From contig CM066313.1 of assembly GCA_033807775.1 (NCBI GenBank), positions 62,976,484 to 63,040,483 of the forward strand: a stretch of DNA of 64,000 bases. The letters run 5' to 3'. The translations under genes and the position numbers were made by a program. Below, piece by piece: positions 23,157-34,821 of the stretch. The DNA is from Saussurea involucrata (lineage: Eukaryota; Streptophyta; Magnoliopsida; Asterales; Asteraceae). The notes beneath the pieces were generated by a model. That model searched no databases and was not told the origin of the DNA. It saw nothing but the letters and a program-made list of their open reading frames with translations. How positions within the stretch are numbered: position 1 is the first letter of the stretch; the number at the start of each line of letters is the position of its first letter.

Positions 23157-23623
23157 TGCGGCTGGCAGGCCCGGACTCTGGGACCCGCCTTCTTTTCGAT
23201 ATTTGGATCGGTCTCCACTTCAGCGACGATCAAGTTTGGGCTAGGTGACGTTGTTGCACTGAGTTCCGAGTTGATGCCCACTTCGAAATCGTTTTTCTGA
23301 GTGGGAGCAAAAGTGAATCCGAAGTAGGAACTTGTTTTATCGATATCGAGAAAGTGAACGTACCACTCGTATTTGAACTTCCACATTCGGTTCCAGACTT
23401 TCCTGAGAAGCGAAGGTTGACTCTCCTTTTTGGAAGAACCTCGAGCTACCGTGGCAGACTCGGAAAAGTAGCCTAGACGAAGGAATTTCCCCTGTTGAGC
23501 TAGACTCTCGCTGGTAATTTCAATGGAATTTTCAGACCGGTTTCCTGGGTGGTCTTTCACAGTAACATGAAAGGTACACTTGAGAGGTGGAAGGTTGTCG
23601 ACCTGGTTGATGGGAGCAGCCAT
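23153..23623 (-). CDS. LINE ORF1-like protein, 156 residues, not recognised
   Basis: This open frame lies directly upstream of ORF2 and overlaps it by four bases (ATGA), as expected for coupled termination and re-initiation. Plant L1 ORF1 proteins usually are longer and carry an RNA-binding domain and a CCHC knuckle. Neither is visible here. Instead there is a short basic and aromatic segment (LLRKVWNRMWKFKYEWYVHF) and a charged tail. It may be a reduced or replaced ORF1, or the 5' part of the element may have been rearranged. Confidence 0.5.
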   Translation of the reverse strand: MAAPINQVDNLPPLKCTFHVTVKDHPGNRSENSIEITSESLAQQGKFLRLGYFSESATVARGSSKKESQPSLLRKVWNRMWKFKYEWYVHFLDIDKTSSYFGFTFAPTQKNDFEVGINSELSATTSPSPNLIVAEVETDPNIEKKAGPRVRACQPQ

Positions 23624-23775
23624 GGGTCAAAGAGAAACCCTTAGCCTGGCGGCGGCAGCCTGGCGGCGACAGAGAGAAACCCTTAGCCTGGCGGCGGCAG
23701 AGAGAAACCTATTTTTATTTTTATTTTGTCTTGTTTTGGGGTCAAAGGTTTTTTTTGGGGGGTCAAAATATGGTG
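23624..23775 (-). other. Probable LINE 5' untranslated region
   Basis: It contains repeated gcctggcggcggca and agagaaaccctta blocks (three near-copies in about 85 bases), followed by a T/A-rich stretch. The 5' end is not sharply defined because the downstream target-site copy is outside the window. Confidence 0.5.
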
Positions 23776-23837
23776 GCTAAAGGATCACTAATCAATAATT
23801 AAAAGATTATAGGGGCCATTTGTCCCCCCTCCCTTTA

Positions 23838-24374
23838 GGCCATGAGTACCGCCTACCCAATGAACCCACTGAACCCAATTGTCACCTCAGTTTTTTTAAT
23901 TCTTTTATTTATACATTTAATTATTTAACAAAATAAAAATATTTATATATTTTTTAATAAATAAAAGTAAGATAAATAATAAAAATAAGATAAATAATAA
24001 AAATAAAAATTCATATCATTCATTAAAAAATTAAAAATTACAAAATACAAAACACTAAAAATTATGTAATTTTCTAATTCTCTCTTTCTTCGCTAAAGTA
24101 GCCCTCAAAATATCTCCCTCAAGGTGATCATGTGGGGCTATGAAATGGAAGAAAGTATGTTTTAGTTGGTGTGAAAAAATAAGATGGTATAGGTTAATAT
24201 ATATAGTGTGTATAATTTAAAAAAAATAAAAAAATAAAAAAAAATTGCAACGGGTATCATCGGGTTCATGAACCCGGTACCCTAACCCGATCGCTACCCG
24301 CTCCCCCTACCCGATGAACCCGCTATGCCACCTCATCGAACCCGATCCCGTACCCGAGGGCGTTACGGGTGGTC
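23838..24374. mobile_element. PIF/Harbinger-like MITE
   Basis: The imperfect terminal inverted repeats are GGCCATGAGTACCGCC on the left, and GACCACCCGTAACGCC from the right end read on the minus strand. They are flanked by TTA on both sides (23835-23837 and 24375-24377), the usual target duplication of this superfamily. The interior is AT-rich with inverted GAACCC/GGGTTC blocks and has no transposase. Confidence 0.6.
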
Positions 24375-24377
24375 TTA

Positions 24378-24811
24378 GAGTATGTCCGCCCCTACCGACA
24401 AGGGGGCAAAGGCGGATTAAGAAGAGACCAGCAATGTCCTATATAACCATACAACTTGTTCGTCGCTATGTAATTTTTGTATGACTCTTGAAGGTGATAT
24501 ATACAACCAACTTTTTTCGGTACAATCATAGCTGGAGTTGTGGCTGGGAAATTAAGAAAGAAGGAGAAGATGAAGAACAAATATGATTTTAATATGAGTT
24601 ACTTGGAAATTAAATAAATTGAATGGAGAGAGAAAGAGAGGACATTGACATATATAGGTGGTTCATTAATTTATGTTATCTTATTAAAATTCTAAAACGG
24701 TTGTTTTAACACTTTAAAATAATAGCATGTCGTATAACTTCTAAAGCACACCCACTCTCATCCCACACCCACTCATCCGTAAGTCTTTCTTTAACAAAAT
24801 ATTTTTTAAAA
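24378..24811. other. Intergenic, no gene recognised
   Basis: AT-rich sequence without a convincing ORF or RNA gene. The 62-residue minus-strand ORF at 24392-24580 has no recognisable motif. Confidence 0.5.
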
Positions 24812-24956
24812 TGCATTTGTAGACTGTGGGACATATCAGGTATTCCTTGTGTACATTCCATAACTGCCATACACTTTATCAGTAAGGATCCAAAGGATTA
24901 AGTTAGTAAATGGTTTTTTAAGGATCTCGTCAAAATGACCTATGAGAATGCTATAA
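24812..24956 (+). pseudogene. Mutator-like transposase remnant, SWIM zinc-finger part
   Basis: The frame reads CICRLWDISGIPCVHSI, a CxC...CxH SWIM finger typical of MuDR/MULE transposases, then a TAA stop replacing one residue, then VSKWFFKDLVKMTYENA. The frame continues without shift at 28471 once the inserted LTR and one tataa copy are ignored. The catalytic DDE part upstream is not found. This is a dead transposase fragment. Confidence 0.8.
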
Positions 24957-27900
24957 TGCAACACCCTCAAAATTGGAAATAACAATTATTTAAAACTTCG
25001 ATACAATAACCAAATAAAGGACAAAATCCCTCCTACAAAACCATCTTTGAAAATACCTCAACTTTAAAAATCATGAAAATTAATCCCAACATACAATAAC
25101 TTAAATCACACCAACACTAAGTAAGGTCAGATGTTACTTAACCTAAATGCAAAGTTGTTATTCCCTATATGCGGAAGTATTCACCAAGCTAATCACTTCT
25201 TGAACACACAACTAGCTCTCCACTCTTCACAGTGTTACTAGAACTATTCCCCAACCGGGACCTGTTGCACATGCCGACAAATAAAAAGGGTTAGGCTAAC
25301 GCCTAGTGAGTTCAAGAGTTTTCATCATGATTAAAAATAGATCGTTAAACCAAATGGGTACAACTCAAAATCACGAATTTTCAAAAAAGATTATATTTAA
25401 GTATGTGAACAACCCATTTCCCAACGCACACAAAACCCGTGTCGAAAACTCCAGAATGAAACATTCCTCAATAATGAATTTAGATCCAAAACACACTTGA
25501 GCATGAACAAATATTAAGTTTCCAAATAAAGTGGACGTGAGTAAAACTCTATCATTTGAAATGCTCCAACAAGGAGAATAAATAATACAACACCCATAAG
25601 AACATGGAAAACAATCCAAATACATATGATTCGTTCCCGAAAGCATGTGGCCGACTCGACAACCCACACAAAGCGTAATTATAAATAAAGTCCAAATACC
25701 CAATCATGGGAGTATCCATTCAAGCAACCTTAATATACGTGGAGGGGTTCCAATATTAAAGTCAATACTTGTAATTACTCGCACAAGGCTTACGGCAATT
25801 AAAACATGCATATCACGAGACTCAATATAATATTAACAACAACGGGGGAGACCCGTATTCGTTGAGGGTGGAGGAAACACATAAGTATACCACCCGTACG
25901 ACGTTAATCGTACAATACCTCGCGACTAGACATCCAAGGGTTCCTACGACTTCTCAACAAGTTTCACCTCAAGAGACAGTTGACCTTAGTGTATATCCCC
26001 AAGATTCCACCACAAGGCTCGGCACGCTTAGGACTACCTCCAAGGCATCCCCTTAAAAGCGGCGAAGGTCCTAGTGCCTACCTCCAAGGTAGCACCTCCG
26101 AACTCAACCCTCCTAGTGCCTACTTGAAAAGTTTAAGGTCATAAACATGGGTCCCGAGGTCCAACCCCGAAATACCTGTTAATGCCAAAAATCGTCCAAA
26201 AGGATAACTTAAGGTTGATGTGGAGCTTAACAACTAAAGAAAAGAAATCGTTCGACAAACAATGCGACAAAGACAAAAAGTAAAAGAGACGAGAGAATTT
26301 TGGTGACGCGGGAAAAACCTCAACGAGGAAAAAACCCGCAGACGACTGTGGTGGTCGTCGTTGCACTATGCAATCAGGGGCGACGTCCTTGTGTATCAAG
26401 TGTCGAGAGTACAAACGATTACAATACAAATATAAGAAATAACTTAATTTGTAACGTAAATAAGTGCGTCGTGTGTAAAAATAATGTGTCGTGTATAGGC
26501 GTCGTGTGTGTTCCTTCGAGGAGTAACTTTGCTTCGAATGCTCTCACTATGCTGTAGATGTTATGGAATTCAGATGTCCGCAAATGAGGTTGGGATCTTC
26601 TTTATATAGCCTTCGTAGCTTTAATTTATCCCCATAAAAGCAGTATAACGGTCGTAATGGTTTCGGAGAGTTAATACTCATAATGATCTTCGTCGGTTAT
26701 AGCCGTTGGTCATTAATGGCGTTGATCCTGCATTAAACAGAGAAAACATAACAGTCATGTCGTACGTTAGTTAATCGTGTTTGTCGGGTATCCTGCGCTG
26801 GTCGTGTAAGTTGGACGATGTCATGGTCGAGTGTCGTGAGTAACCCTCGACCTGAACTTAGGTCCGATGATAAAATCGTCAAGTGTGTAGGATTTTATCT
26901 TATATAAGAAATGTTTTTTTCCTTTTTCGGTCGTGGTCGAGACTGATACATTTTTACACAAACAATACCCAATCGACCATCATCAAAAGACTGACTTACG
27001 TGCCTATGGATCCAATGCAACACAGTCTAAACTACACGACGCCAAAGAAAGTCCAACATTCATAAACATGTAATTTAATGATTAAATATGCCTCAAATGA
27101 ATGTAATTTAAAAGAATGTCCAACACTCTTAAAATATGAAACTTCAAAGGCCCAACATAGAGTAAAATAACCTGGACTAAAGTCCCCAAAACTCTTTTAA
27201 ATCGAACACGATCCAACTAGCTCAACAAACCATTTTATCATACAATAAAGGTCATTAAAACAATAAAACACAATTGATCGGCGTTTATGCAAACACATAC
27301 CTCAAAGACATGATTACCCCAAAACTCATCATTGGTTGAGACAAACCATTTTCCAAGTGAAATCTTATACTAAAATTTCCAAAAGCCTCATGACACGATA
27401 ATGTGTATTTTCCAAACGGTTATAAAATCAAATACGCCAAATATGCATATACCATGGAATAGACTTCATTTGTACCATAAATCATTAAGACACTTTCATT
27501 TATGATTCATTTATCAAACTACCCAAAAATCCCAAATGTGGGTGTTTTGCAAGATTTATAAAATTAAACACTTCAAATAATCAAAACCAGCCAAATAACT
27601 TAACAATTGATAATTTCATGTAAAACACATACACACTTTAAAATAAACATTTTTGGCATGTACAACGTTTTCACAAATCAACTTGAACCCACCTTGCTAG
27701 ATTTAGGCTAAATCTAGATTTTCCCCAAACTTGAGCTCCTTTGAAGAAACTTGAATCCTCAAGCCAAATCTTCCAAAAACCTAAATCCATAAGTTTCCAA
27801 CCATAAAGAATCATTCCCCAAACATTTTTACATCAAGATCTCAACTTATACCAAAACCCTAATTTCCATGGATGAAGAGAAGAGAAGATTATCTTAACGA

Positions 27901-28470
27901 TAACTTGAATCCACCAACCAAAATACCAATCTTCAAAGTGAAGAAAAAAGGTTGGATGAAACTCTAGAAAACTTTGATGAGGAAGATGAAATGAAAGGAT
28001 TCTTGCTTTAGCTTCCAAAACCATGATAGATGAAGAAGGAACACTTGAAAACTTGATTCTTGGGGTCTAAAAGGCTCAAAATCGACATTGGGGGTGAAGG
28101 GTTTCGGTTCTTGGGAGAGAAAAATGAAGTAGGTGAAGTGAAATGAGGAAAAGGGGTGAAAAATCCCGATTTTATGGGTCAGGTGCCCCCGTGCGACAAT
28201 GCCCGGGCGTGTCACAGTCGCGGGGTTGGTACCACCTTCTGTTCCCTGGCGCTACATTGACCAGCGACATTGACACGTGTCATAGTCGCGGAGGAGGTAC
28301 TGAACACTGTTTTGGCCGTAATTAGCTCCGTTTTCGCTCCGAAAAGGACCGTTGGATTCGTATTTGGATTCTCCATCCAACAAGACCATAAAATCTAGGA
28401 TTCATGCCAAAATTCTATTTTTCATATTTATCTTAAAAGATCGATACCTTCCAAAGATTGGGGTGTTACA
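24957..28470 (-). mobile_element. Solo LTR of a Ty3/gypsy-type element, 'E', with nested LTR 'F'
   Basis: It starts tgcaacaccc and ends gggtgttaca, with duplication tataa at 24952-24956 and 28471-28475. On the minus strand it begins TGTAACACCCC. TCACTAGGCGTTAGCC lies about 330 bases from its 3' end, matching the equivalent place (TCACTAGGCGAAAGCC) in element D's LTR. It is about 2.7 kb without the nested insertion. No internal region is present, so it arose by LTR-LTR recombination. Confidence 0.8.
26177..26964 (-). mobile_element. Solo LTR 'F' nested in E
   Basis: TGTTAATGCC...ACACAAACA is flanked by atacc on both sides (26172-26176 and 26965-26969). It is 788 bp with TG...CA ends. CTATATAAAG on the minus strand near 26600 looks like a TATA box, which suggests minus orientation. 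Superfamily is not determined. Confidence 0.7.
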
Positions 28471-28475
28471 TATAA

Positions 28476-28831
28476 GACCATTGAAAGGGAGGAACATGTG
28501 GACTCCAACACCTTACATCAAACCAACCCCATCTAAGGATAGGAGAATGCATGGTAGACCATCTATAAAAAGAAAAATACCAGAATTTGAGAGCCAAGGT
28601 ACACAAGTGACTCAATTTGGGAAGGCAAGGACATGTAGCAATTGCTTGGAAACGGGGCATAATGTCAGGACTTGTAAGAATGAGAAGAAAGACCCACCAC
28701 CTAAACTTGTTAAGCCAAAAGGTAGACTAAGAATCAACATTCCAAAACCGATTACAACAAGAAGAGGCAATAGAGATGGGAGGATACCATCATATGTATG
28801 TGTTTCTTATAATCCAATCACAGGAGAATAA
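28476..28831 (+). pseudogene. Mutator-like transposase remnant, C-terminal zinc-knuckle part
   Basis: This continues the frame of 24812-24956: RPLKGRNMWTPTPYIKPTP, then GRPSIKRK, then the CCHC knuckle CSNCLETGHNVRTC, basic tail and stop at 28831. The GRP-x-KKR plus CCHC arrangement is the standard MULE C-terminus, which binds DNA. It is separated from its N-terminal part by solo LTR E. Confidence 0.8.
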
Positions 28832-30448
28832 ATGATTAGGGTAAGCCATTATTTATTTTTCAGATTCAAATAACATTTTAATGACTATTGCTTACACTTT
28901 ATCCATATCATTGAAGACATCATCGGGTGTTCCACAACCAACATGGCCCGAAGGCATATTCAATTTCAAAAGAGGTCGTTGGAGATCAAGAAGGGTTACA
29001 GGAAAGCCAAACGGTTGTATCTCCACCAGAGATGAATGATGCAAATTAATCATAAATTAGGCGTTACTTTCGTACATTTTAGCGCAACTTTTGGAATATT
29101 TTTGGTGCAACTTGTGGTATATTTGGTGCAATTGTTGGTATTTTTGGCGCAACTTTTGGTTGATTAACTTGTGGTAAATTATGTCCAACTTTTGTATACA
29201 ACTATTTATGCTTTGGATGCAACTTTTGTATATTTTGGGAAGCGTAATGAAAGAGGTATATTCGTTTCATTTTATAATTCGAAGTATTTTTTTCGTTCAA
29301 AAAATGTCTAGGGACTTAATTATTCAAAATATGAAAGTTTGTTAGTTTTTTGGACTTTTTACATTATTTTACCCTATTAACTAGTTTTTTTAGAGGTCAT
29401 AAGGATGTATCTAACATGTTTTAAAAAGTCTAAGGATTCATTTGATATGTTTTAAAAAGTCTAGTGACTTATTTGTTTCGAAACATTGTCCAAAGACTTA
29501 ATAATTCCAAAGAGTAAAATCCATTGGGTTTTTGGACTTTTCTCCTTTTAAATATATAAGTTACATTTATTGCTCTTATAATTGGTTATTTAGTTACTTT
29601 TAATTTCTTATTTTTTATTTTTCATTTTAGACACTTATCATATTAAGATAAATAATCGTACATAAATTAAAATGGATTAAAAATATATTTCTTTTTTTAC
29701 AAATTATACCATTGTAATCGTTTCGTCAATACATTTGAAATGAACCCACCATTGAATAATTTTTGATTTAATCATATTATTAAATATCATGAATATATAC
29801 GAATTATATAATTTTATATTTCTTATATTTTTTTCATTTTTCATCTTACACTCTTATCATCTTAAAAACATCGATAAATTAACTAAAATACATCATAAAA
29901 CGTTTTTTTTTCTTTTACAAATTATACCATTATAATCATTTCGTCAATATTTTCAAAATAAGTTCATCATTGAATATTTTTTATTTTAATATTGTAAAAT
30001 GTCATAAATACAAGATTTTTAAAAAATGATGTATCGAGATTTTTTTTAACTTGTACATTTTACACTCTTATCTATATTTATCTATCTACACTCCTTAAAA
30101 AAATCATATTATGGTTATTCTTGGCATTGTGTGATGGAGAATAAGCTAAACATGGAACAAAATTATTCTTTCGACTTTTCAGGTTTAGATTCAAAATGTT
30201 TTGCGCCGCATCGCGTGCAGATACATATCTAGTTAAAGACTAAATAAAAAATCTAAAAAGTGTAAAATTAAGAAGGATAATTAGCAATCCCTTACCCAAA
30301 CATCGCCGACACCGATTATTGATTTTGAAGCCTCCTCTTCCGGTATCTCGAATGTTATTCGTTAGCTCTTCTTTCGACTCTTGGTTTTCTCAAATTTAAT
30401 GAATGAGATATAGGGTCTTTAGTCCTTTAAAACCCCACCCCACTCCGA
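28832..30448. other. AT-rich stretch, probably 3' part of the MULE and intergenic DNA
   Basis: Degenerate ttggtgcaactt-type repeats lie at about 29070-29230, and repeated 'ggactttt' and 'aaaagtcta' blocks at about 29310-29545. There is no ORF of note and no RNA gene. Confidence 0.5.
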
Positions 30449-30450
30449 TT

Positions 30451-30661
30451 TGGGATCATGTGAAACCAAACTATTTTTATGAGGCCACATTTTTGCACTT
30501 GAAACTTCACAGCAAAATACTGCGAATATAACCTTCACAATGTTTTTGATGTGAAGACTCATATTTTTTTACCTTCACGGTGTTTTGCTGTGATGTTTCA
30601 AGTGTAAAAATGTGGTCTCACGAGTCTCATGAAAACATAATGGTCTCACGTGAACTCAACC
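30451..30661. repeat. MITE-like inverted repeat
   Basis: The left arm (ggatcatgtgaaacca ... ccacatttttgcacttgaaacttcacagc) is complementary, with mismatches, to the right arm (gctgtgatgtttcaagtg ... tggtctcacgtgaac). The two arms make up nearly all of the 210 bases. There is no clear target duplication. Confidence 0.6.
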
Positions 30662-30804
30662 CCCTCCACTTCCATTGTTCATCTGCAAAGAAATGGGGAG
30701 AATGATCTAGTTTTCATGTTCATCCCCAATTTCCTTTTTCTTTTCCTATAGTGAAATATTTCAAATATCCTTTTTGCTTCATCCTTACTTCTACTTTTAA
30801 CTAA

Positions 30805-31057
30805 TGTTGTTGATTTAAGGACAAAGAGACGACTCATTGTACTTTTAGTTGGTTTTTAAAATTCTTTGAAATCTTTTGTAGTTATTAGTTGTTTTCCTTC
30901 TTTATTTTGTGGCTATAAAAACCTTGGTTTGTTCCGGTATGCAAGACATATTATTCATCTTCTCAGAAATTTCTACACAGGTTACAAGAACGATTACAAG
31001 ATTCTGTAGGGGAGATCACCATTTGTGTTTGTGAAAGTGTAGTTTTGATCTCCCACA
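30805..31057 (+). mobile_element. Possible small solo LTR
   Basis: TGTTG...CCCACA is flanked by actaa and tctaa (4 of 5). CTATAAAAACC at about 30912 resembles a TATA box followed by a leader-like stretch. Evidence is weak. Confidence 0.3.
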
Positions 31058-31724
31058 TCTAATGAGCTCTAGAAACTAATTTATCTCTTGTGGTCTCCAC
31101 TTGAGCTCATTTAACCGACGACACTTTGATGAAAATTTAGAGGTCATAATGGTCGTGAAAAGCATCTACCTGTTTGATCATCCTAACGGATGCTTGTTTT
31201 GGACTTCGATGGGTGTAAGGAGAATAGGTTGTACATAAACCTCACATCTACCTCAAATAGTCCAACTTCTATGAGGTATGATGGTTGCCATCCTAGTTCT
31301 AATTCAATGCCTTTTTCAATATATATCAAAATGTTAAAATTTAGTTGAAAAATGCCATTTTTATTATTTGATGGTTAGAATAGATTCATAGACCCAACCA
31401 ACAAATCTGTTTTTAAATTTTAAAAAATTTCTATTTGTTTAGTATTTGCTTGTCCTGTTAATTCTATAGCCTTTTTTATTGTTTTGCGAGAAGAAGCTTG
31501 GTTTCAATTATTTTAAATGAACGATTTGAAGACCTGTTGATTCTAAAATTTGAATCATTTGGACAAGTTTTTTCGCTCTCTCGAAAAACTCTATTTATTA
31601 GATGTGTCGAGACATTATTTCGATTAATTGTTTTTTACCCAAGTTATATAGTAAAATGAAAATGAGGATGAGACATCAAGAATAGGTCTATATATAATAT
31701 TTTTATTGTAGTAGGTATAGTTTA
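31058..31724. other. AT-rich intergenic, nothing recognised
   Basis: There is no ORF of note, no repeat with clear ends and no RNA gene. Confidence 0.4.
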
Positions 31725-32104
31725 GGGGTGTTTGGGATTACTTATTTAAAGTGCTTATTAACTTATTCTAGTTTGATATCGGTAATAAACAGTTTAGTGT
31801 TTGGAGGAGAAAAAATGAAAACTGCTTATACTGGGTTGGCACCGGTGATAAGGAGATTTTGATAAGTCATTTCATTCTAACTTATTAACTTATTTGAAAC
31901 AACTTATCAACTTTTTGGTTATTTTACATGTATAAGCAATCTCAAACACCCCCTAAATAATAACTTATTAGCTTATTACGTTTTCGTACCACCATAAGCT
32001 AATCCAAACACTTTTTATATAACTCCGATTTAACACCATATAAGTTAATAAGCACTTTTACATAAAAGCATAAGTTGTTTTAAATAAGCAATCCCAAACA
32101 CCCC
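31725..32104. repeat. MITE-like composite with GGGGTGTTTGG ends
   Basis: The left end ggggtgtttgggattacttattt is repeated inverted at the right end (aaataagcaatcccaaacacccc, to 32104) and again inside (gcaatctcaaacacccc, to about 31952). The three ends suggest two related elements, one beside or inside the other. Superfamily is not certain. Confidence 0.6.
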
Positions 32105-32222
32105 ATTAGTGATAAAAATGTGATTCGTTCTATTAATACTCATAATAGTTAAAAAGGATTGGTTGCAATACATCTTGTATGCATATACTATATAGTATAA
32201 AAGAATGAAAGATTGTTATTTC

Positions 32223-32330
32223 ATGGCCATTGGATCAGAATCATACCCATTAAAGGGTGTGATTCAGAATGATCAAGAGAAGATGATGTCTGTTTTGGAC
32301 TGGGAAGTGCCCCAAGAAAGAGAAAGTAGA
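32223..32330 (+). pseudogene. Exon-like ORF start interrupted by solo LTR G (product unknown)
   Basis: ATG at 32223 opens 36 codons (MAIGSESYPLKGVIQ..., ...VLDWEVPQERES) up to the LTR. A TATA-like tatagtataaaag lies about 25 bases upstream. After the 17-kb insertion the same frame continues at 49771 for 17 codons (HQYFFRVTSYGLNALTR) to a stop. The last codons overlap a donor-like GAG|GTAGTG. I do not recognise the protein. It may be a disrupted host exon or chance. Confidence 0.35.
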
Positions 32331-32885
32331 TGTAACACCCTAAAAATTGGGACAAACAAAAATTTCCATAAAACATAAAAGTGGTATATAAATGCCAAAG
32401 CATGAACCTAACCTCCCAAAAAGGGGAAATAAGAAACACATGTTAATTACAAATTCGTAATCAAAGTAATTGAAATAACATCCTATTAATCTAATTTATC
32501 TAGGAAATAAGATTACAAATCGGGTGTCATCCAATCATCCAAAAGTATTGTTCTTCTATAAAATTGGTGTCCCAGAAGATGTTTTCACCAAGCCCGCTCT
32601 AACCCGACTAGACCTTCTTAGACCGCGCCGCTAGATAATGAGATACATGTCGACACCAAACACGAGTTAGGCCAAAAATCCTAGTGAGCTTGAACAATTA
32701 ACATAAATCAATAATTATCAGTTTTAATTCATTTATACAATAGTGCGCTTCAATGTTGGGAGTCAATGGGGGAGACCCATAACACCAATCAAGTTTCACC
32801 TCAAGAGTCGATATACCTTTGTCTATTCCCACGAGTAACACCGCAAGGCCCGACACATTGTGGACTACCTCAAGGCATTACCCCG

Positions 32886-34806
32886 TGTAACACCCCGAAA
32901 TTTTCATTGTAATTAATATTAGATAAATTGTATTTTGGTACAATTTATTTTTGAGAAAATTAACTTGGAGGGTTGTTGGGTCCTTATTTGAAAGTTTGGG
33001 ATATATGTTGGAAATTGGGTTTGTGACTCATTAATTGAAATGAGGTGTCATGTGGAGATTAATCAGTATTTTGAATACTGATTTCCTTGATTAATAGTAT
33101 CACAAAAAGAAATTAAAAACAGAGAGAGATAGAGAAAACGAGACTAAGAGATAGACATCGAAAGAAAGAAAAGAAGGAAAGAAGAGAAATCAGTTTGGTG
33201 ATTGTTGTGGTAAGAACTTGTTTTCTGTGTTGTTATCATTCATCTCCATAAATTTAAATGGTAGTATTTTGTCCAGATTTTGATTAAGCTGTTGATTAAG
33301 CCACTGAATTGGAAGAACTCTGTGTTCAGAAATTACCCAGGTGAGTTATTCATTCTTGTTAAAATTAAGCAATTAAAAGTGTTATAAATATGCTATATTT
33401 GTATATAATATCAATGGTATGATTTGATTAAGAAATGGTAAGCTTAATGAGTCAAATGGAGAACTGAATCAGATGAAAGTGACGATGAACAGTAACTTTT
33501 CGTAGTAATGGGTTGCGCAAAGTAGAACTTTTCGCAACAGTTGGTTGCGAAAAGTGGGGTTTTCGCAACAGAGGGTTGCGAGAAGTGGGAGTTTTCGCAA
33601 CAGTGGGTTGCGAATAGTGGAGGTTTTCGCAGCTTTGGCTTGCGAAAAGTGTAGCTTTTCGCTACAGTAGATTGCGAAAAGTTTTGACTTTCAGTAGAAG
33701 TTTGAGACTGTTATGTGACATGCAATCTGATATGAATATGCTATTTGTTATATGTTAAATTGAAACGACTATTTATGAGTCCGGAGCTGTAGTTAATTGT
33801 GGAAGTGTTGATCCCCGATGCTAAATGGCAAAGTGGAGATAATCGTTGAATTTAATATTCTGTACATAGAGATATAGAATATATGTTGAATTGTATAGCT
33901 TTAGTATACAATAGAATGAGTGATGATACACAGTGATTGTGTGGCGTTGGCTAGAAATCTACATCTGATCTAGTGGGCATATAGTACGGTATAATGAGAA
34001 CCGTTTACTAGCTGGGGATCGTTAGGATGTATTTCTAGTTGTTGGAGTGAATCTTGAATCATCTGTGAGGGTCTCTGGTGGTTGTTGATCGCGATAAAAT
34101 AAATCTCATTTGGGAGACCAGTGATTCAAGATGGGGAGGAAACGAAATGAGGAATGGCAGACTTGGAGTTGTAATTCCCATTTCAAGCGAAAGATGAGAT
34201 ATCTTTAATGTTGTTGAGGATTTGACATCCTAATTCAGAAAGAAGCAGGTTTGGAAACTGTAATTTCTGGGAGTTAGAGTTATTTATAAGTCTGGTGGGA
34301 TTTATAGTAATTCTCGTTGATAGTATGATGACTAGATGAATTAGTCATGAGTAAGGGAATAGGTGGATTCCAATGGTCGATAAGAGCTTGGTATGGTAAG
34401 ATTGTTGATAACAGGTTTGGTATATCTGTTAATATTTTGTTGATTAATTTTAATTTGATTTGGATAATCTCACTAGGCGAAAGCCTAATGTTTCAAATTA
34501 AACTGTCTTACCAGGTACTGGCTCTGGGATACAGTTTGGGAAGTGAGATTTCAGTTGAAAGGAATCAGACTCGGCGATAACGAAGGATCGAGATATTCTT
34601 TTGAGGACTTTTGGGACGAGCCTTAGATAATCTAGTTGATCTTATTGTGATGTATAATTAGATTGATCAGACTATTTAAGTTAGACGACTTTGTGTATAT
34701 ATAGAAATTTACTTATGATCTTTTGGTTTATAAAAGTTTGATATTTTGATGATCATAACGCGTGTATTTTGAGGTTTAAATTGGCCCTGGATTTTAGGGT
34801 GTTACA
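32886..34806 (+). repeat. 5' LTR of element D
   Basis: A 1921-bp LTR. A hairpin minisatellite lies at 33495-33690. The ORF at 34347-34580 recurs in the 3' LTR and has no known motif. Confidence 0.9.
33495..33690 (+). repeat. Minisatellite of ~35 bp with TTTTCGCAAC/GTTGCGAAAA arms
   Basis: About six degenerate units alternate ttttcgcaacag and ggttgcgaaaagt. Neighbouring units can therefore pair with each other. The copy in the 3' LTR is at 46896-47085. Confidence 0.8.
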
Positions 34807-34809
34807 GTA

Positions 34810-34821
34810 TGGTATCAGAGC
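34810..34821 (+). promoter_or_regulatory. Primer-binding site of element D, tRNA-iMet type
   Basis: TGGTATCAGAGC lies three bases after the 5' LTR. Confidence 0.92.
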
